A DNA stretch of 15,804 nt from JAKEGK01 sp036507695 (GTDB taxonomy: Bacteria; Pseudomonadota; Gammaproteobacteria; SZUA-152): NCBI GenBank assembly GCA_036507695.1, contig DATCIR010000347.1, positions 1-15,804 on the forward strand, in the 5' to 3' direction. The notes under the pieces are model-generated. The model was given only the letters and a program-made list of their open reading frames with translations. It ran no database searches and was not told where the DNA came from. The position numbers and the translations under genes were made by a program. This document shows, one piece after another, positions 14,001 through 15,804 of this stretch. Position 1 is the first letter of the stretch. Every line of letters starts with the position of its first letter.

Positions 14001-15383
14001 TCATTTCTCGATGGTAATGAGCTTGGTAACCACCACTTGCGCTTTCTCAATTTTTACGGTGTCCGTTTTTTCGCTCTTTGTGGTTTCGCCCGGTTTTGTA
14101 TAACTCACTTTTACCGCATGTTGGCCAACCGGCACATTTCCCAGGACAAAATGGCCGGATTCGTCGGTAGTCGCCCGAATCTGCGGCGCTTCGGTGAGCA
14201 AGACTTCCGCCTTGCCGAGCGGAACACGATTTGCGCCGGTGCCCTTGTCCGCCAAAGACACCGTACCGGTAACGGTTCCAAAGGCGGGCGCAGCACCGGT
14301 TTTAGGTGTGATCTTCTCCGCTACCGAGCGTATCATCAGTAAGATCGATTCAGAGGCAAAACCCGCCATGAACGCCAGCACCACGGATGCGGTCACGTCT
14401 TTGGGTTGAACCAGGCAATACGCGACCACGGCAATAAAAGGCGCGGATACATATTGGATGATTTGAAAAATTAAATATTCCCGAAACTCATGCTGGGTCA
14501 ATTTGGGTTGCTTTTCCGTGGCCGCATACCCGGGACTCGCCTGCTTTTGGTATTCCGGAAGCCGCCGGGTCAAACTAATACTGCCGCCCATGAGGGATAG
14601 AATAATGATATACAAAGGAATCAGCAACCCGCCTTCAACATTGCAGACCAGCGGCGACCCATTGTTACCGTTGGATCTTTCACACGCTGAAACATAACCG
14701 CCAATGCTCAACAGCCAGGATTTTCCGTGGGCTGCCGGTGCAGCGGGGGCGCCAGCCTCTTTTTTAGCTTCTTCTTGTTTACCCTCGCCGGGCTTAATAG
14801 TTTGCGGTTTACAACCAATCTCGGTATCGGCGCGCCAACTATCCAAGGAACAACCCACAAAGACCGCGATTGGGCGCTCACGCATAGTGTTGGCATAATT
14901 CACAAGATTTTCTTTTTTCTCCGAATGCCATGATGTGGTGAATGGATAAATGGAGACTACCAATGCAAACAACATGAATCCGTAAGCGACTATCATCCAA
15001 TTACGCCGTAAATATTTCTCTTTTTCCCGGTTTTCTTCCTCTTTTTTGAGTTTATCCGCCTGTTGCATGTCTTCAGCCGGCGGCAATGGAATGGGGGCTG
15101 TGAATATATGGACAAACACCACCAGAAACAGCAAGGTCGCGGCATGCCAATATTTACTGGGGGATTCCGAAAAAAAGGGATAACTTAACACCGCGATATA
15201 ACAGGCAATCCAAAACACTTTGTTGTTTAACCATGCGTCAAGCCAAGTATCGCGGTTTACACTCTTGTGCGGCGCTTTCGGCTGTTGCGGCAGGTCCCCG
15301 CTTTCCGCCGTCGCCTGTTGAGCCGGCGGCTTTTTGCTTGACTTGGTTTGCCCCATGTCTTGAGTTGAATTCTCTGTGTTCAT
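14001..15383 (-). CDS. Six-helix membrane protein with C-terminal carboxypeptidase-regulatory-like domain
   Basis: Unrecognised protein of 460 residues. Order: Gln/Pro/Lys-rich disordered tail (1-45); helices at 57-71 and 80-98; a highly charged stretch (104-128, KKEEENREKEKYLRR) likely cytoplasmic and coiled; helix 129-148; a soluble loop of about 100 residues (149-250) with four cysteines (178, 191, 234, 247) and a Lys/Glu/Ala linker; helices 251-271, 304-325 and 330-351; then 366-460, where GTVTGTVSL, ATTDESGHFVLGNVPVGQHAVKVSY fits a carboxypeptidase-regulatory-like beta sandwich. By the positive-inside rule the N-terminus and the C-terminal domain are both cytoplasmic, which is unusual for that fold. 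AAGGGG before the start supports ATG 15383. Its own transcript is likely. No function is proposed. Confidence 0.85.
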   Translation of the reverse strand: MNTENSTQDMGQTKSSKKPPAQQATAESGDLPQQPKAPHKSVNRDTWLDAWLNNKVFWIACYIAVLSYPFFSESPSKYWHAATLLFLVVFVHIFTAPIPLPPAEDMQQADKLKKEEENREKEKYLRRNWMIVAYGFMLFALVVSIYPFTTSWHSEKKENLVNYANTMRERPIAVFVGCSLDSWRADTEIGCKPQTIKPGEGKQEEAKKEAGAPAAPAAHGKSWLLSIGGYVSACERSNGNNGSPLVCNVEGGLLIPLYIIILSLMGGSISLTRRLPEYQKQASPGYAATEKQPKLTQHEFREYLIFQIIQYVSAPFIAVVAYCLVQPKDVTASVVLAFMAGFASESILLMIRSVAEKITPKTGAAPAFGTVTGTVSLADKGTGANRVPLGKAEVLLTEAPQIRATTDESGHFVLGNVPVGQHAVKVSYTKPGETTKSEKTDTVKIEKAQVVVTKLITIEK

Positions 15384-15588
15384 CCCCTACCCCCTTCGAT
15401 ACAGTACATGCTGATTTAAGCTATTAGTTTGTTCGGCGATACGTCCAAATAAATATAGATGATATTTTCCGGACCACGGTGTGTTTCCACGTTTTAAAAG
15501 ATGGTATCGAGAGATAATAAAGGGCCTGGCACGAATGGCACTTACTTAAGCTCAGAACCGCCGTCTTCCCGGCGTCTTTTAAAGCATG

Positions 15589-15611
15589 CCCCGGCATGTT
15601 GTAAGCCGGGG
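15589..15611. repeat. GC-rich hairpin inside the element
   Basis: CCCCGGC (15589-15595) and GCCGGGG (15605-15611) form a perfect 7-bp stem with a 9-base loop. CATGCC and GGCATG (15585-15598) offer a competing fold. Confidence 0.7.
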
Positions 15612-15648
15612 CCGGGATCCAAAATCTACAATAGTGGCAGTTTCATGG

Positions 15649-15668
15649 ATTCCGGCTTCCGCCGGAAT
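15649..15668. repeat. REP-like hairpin inside the element
   Basis: ATTCCGGC (15649-15656) and GCCGGAAT (15661-15668) form a perfect 8-bp stem with loop TTCC. The surrounding TGGATTCC...GGAATGACG resembles a short palindromic unit common in spacers of many proteobacteria; that likeness is from memory and not a search. Confidence 0.7.
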
Positions 15669-15804
15669 GACGAAAATCCAGAAAATTGCGTTAAGTAAGT
15701 GCCATTTGGCTCGGGCCCTTATTATTTGTAACCAAACCGCGCAATTAATTACAGTGGTTTTAAAGCCAACTCTTCCGGAGTCGCCTTTATAAAACCGTAT
15801 TTGG

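Larger units (their letters stand above)
15514..15725. mobile_element. Non-autonomous MITE-like element
   Basis: The left end (15514-15549) and right end (15691-15725) are inverted copies. AATGGCACTTACTTAA is perfect, AGGGCC and ATAATA are perfect, and only 7 inner bases differ, giving 29 of 36 aligned positions. The interior of about 140 bp has no gene but two strong hairpins. The total is about 212 bp. It has the shape of a miniature inverted-repeat element, moved by a transposase encoded elsewhere. No separate target duplication is visible, because the flanking bases continue the symmetry. Confidence 0.7.
15384..15804. other. Right-end spacer with a small inverted-repeat element
   Basis: The first 130 bp should hold the promoter of the 460-residue gene on the minus strand, but no clear -35/-10 pair was found. 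The element at 15514-15725 follows. The last 79 bp show nothing identifiable and may belong to a gene beyond the window. Confidence 0.5.

Overview
The window reads as a chromosomal segment of a proteobacterium, most likely a gammaproteobacterium. The grounds are a CCA-encoding tRNA-Gly(CCC) close to the E. coli type, an MgtE-free ordinary housekeeping set (gpmI), a Gram-negative three-part ABC exporter with a periplasmic adaptor, and a REP-associated tyrosine transposase (RAYT) with its repeats. No species can be named from sequence alone. No phage, plasmid or CRISPR locus is visible.

Layout. 1-186 holds a palindrome and a bidirectional terminator. 187-996 (+) is an exported lipase-like alpha/beta hydrolase. 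1098-1171 (-) is tRNA-Gly. 1172-1745 is non-coding and holds copy 1 of a dispersed repeat of about 250 bp. 1746-6067 (+) is a tight operon: ABC ATPase, 787-residue double FtsX permease, and HlyD/RND-type adaptor. 6368-7894 (+) is phosphoglycerate mutase gpmI, whose stop codon lies inside a seven-unit 15-bp array. 8118-9236 (+) is an AmmeMemoRadiSam-type radical SAM enzyme, followed by a small His-rich protein that looks like an HMA fold without its metal cysteines (9332-9559).

From 9852 onward the confidently called genes lie on the minus strand: a two-helix DUF2892 protein with a His-rich tail, a double-DUF1540 Cys-rich protein, a 773-bp spacer with copy 2 of the dispersed repeat, a calcineurin-like phosphoesterase whose start codon lies in a six-unit 13-bp array, the RAYT between two direct copies of a structured repeat, a possible gene remnant, and a 460-residue membrane protein with a C-terminal beta-sandwich-like domain. 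The right end (15514-15725) is a small non-autonomous element with inverted ends of about 35 bp.

The genes themselves are mostly ordinary; the unusual material is in the spacers. They hold three families of dispersed or mobile repeats and at least seven separate short tandem duplications (6 to 15-bp units), two of which run across a start or a stop codon. The most unusual items are the RAYT repeat pair, the inverted-repeat element at the right end, the in-frame 15-bp array after gpmI and the topology of the 460-residue protein.
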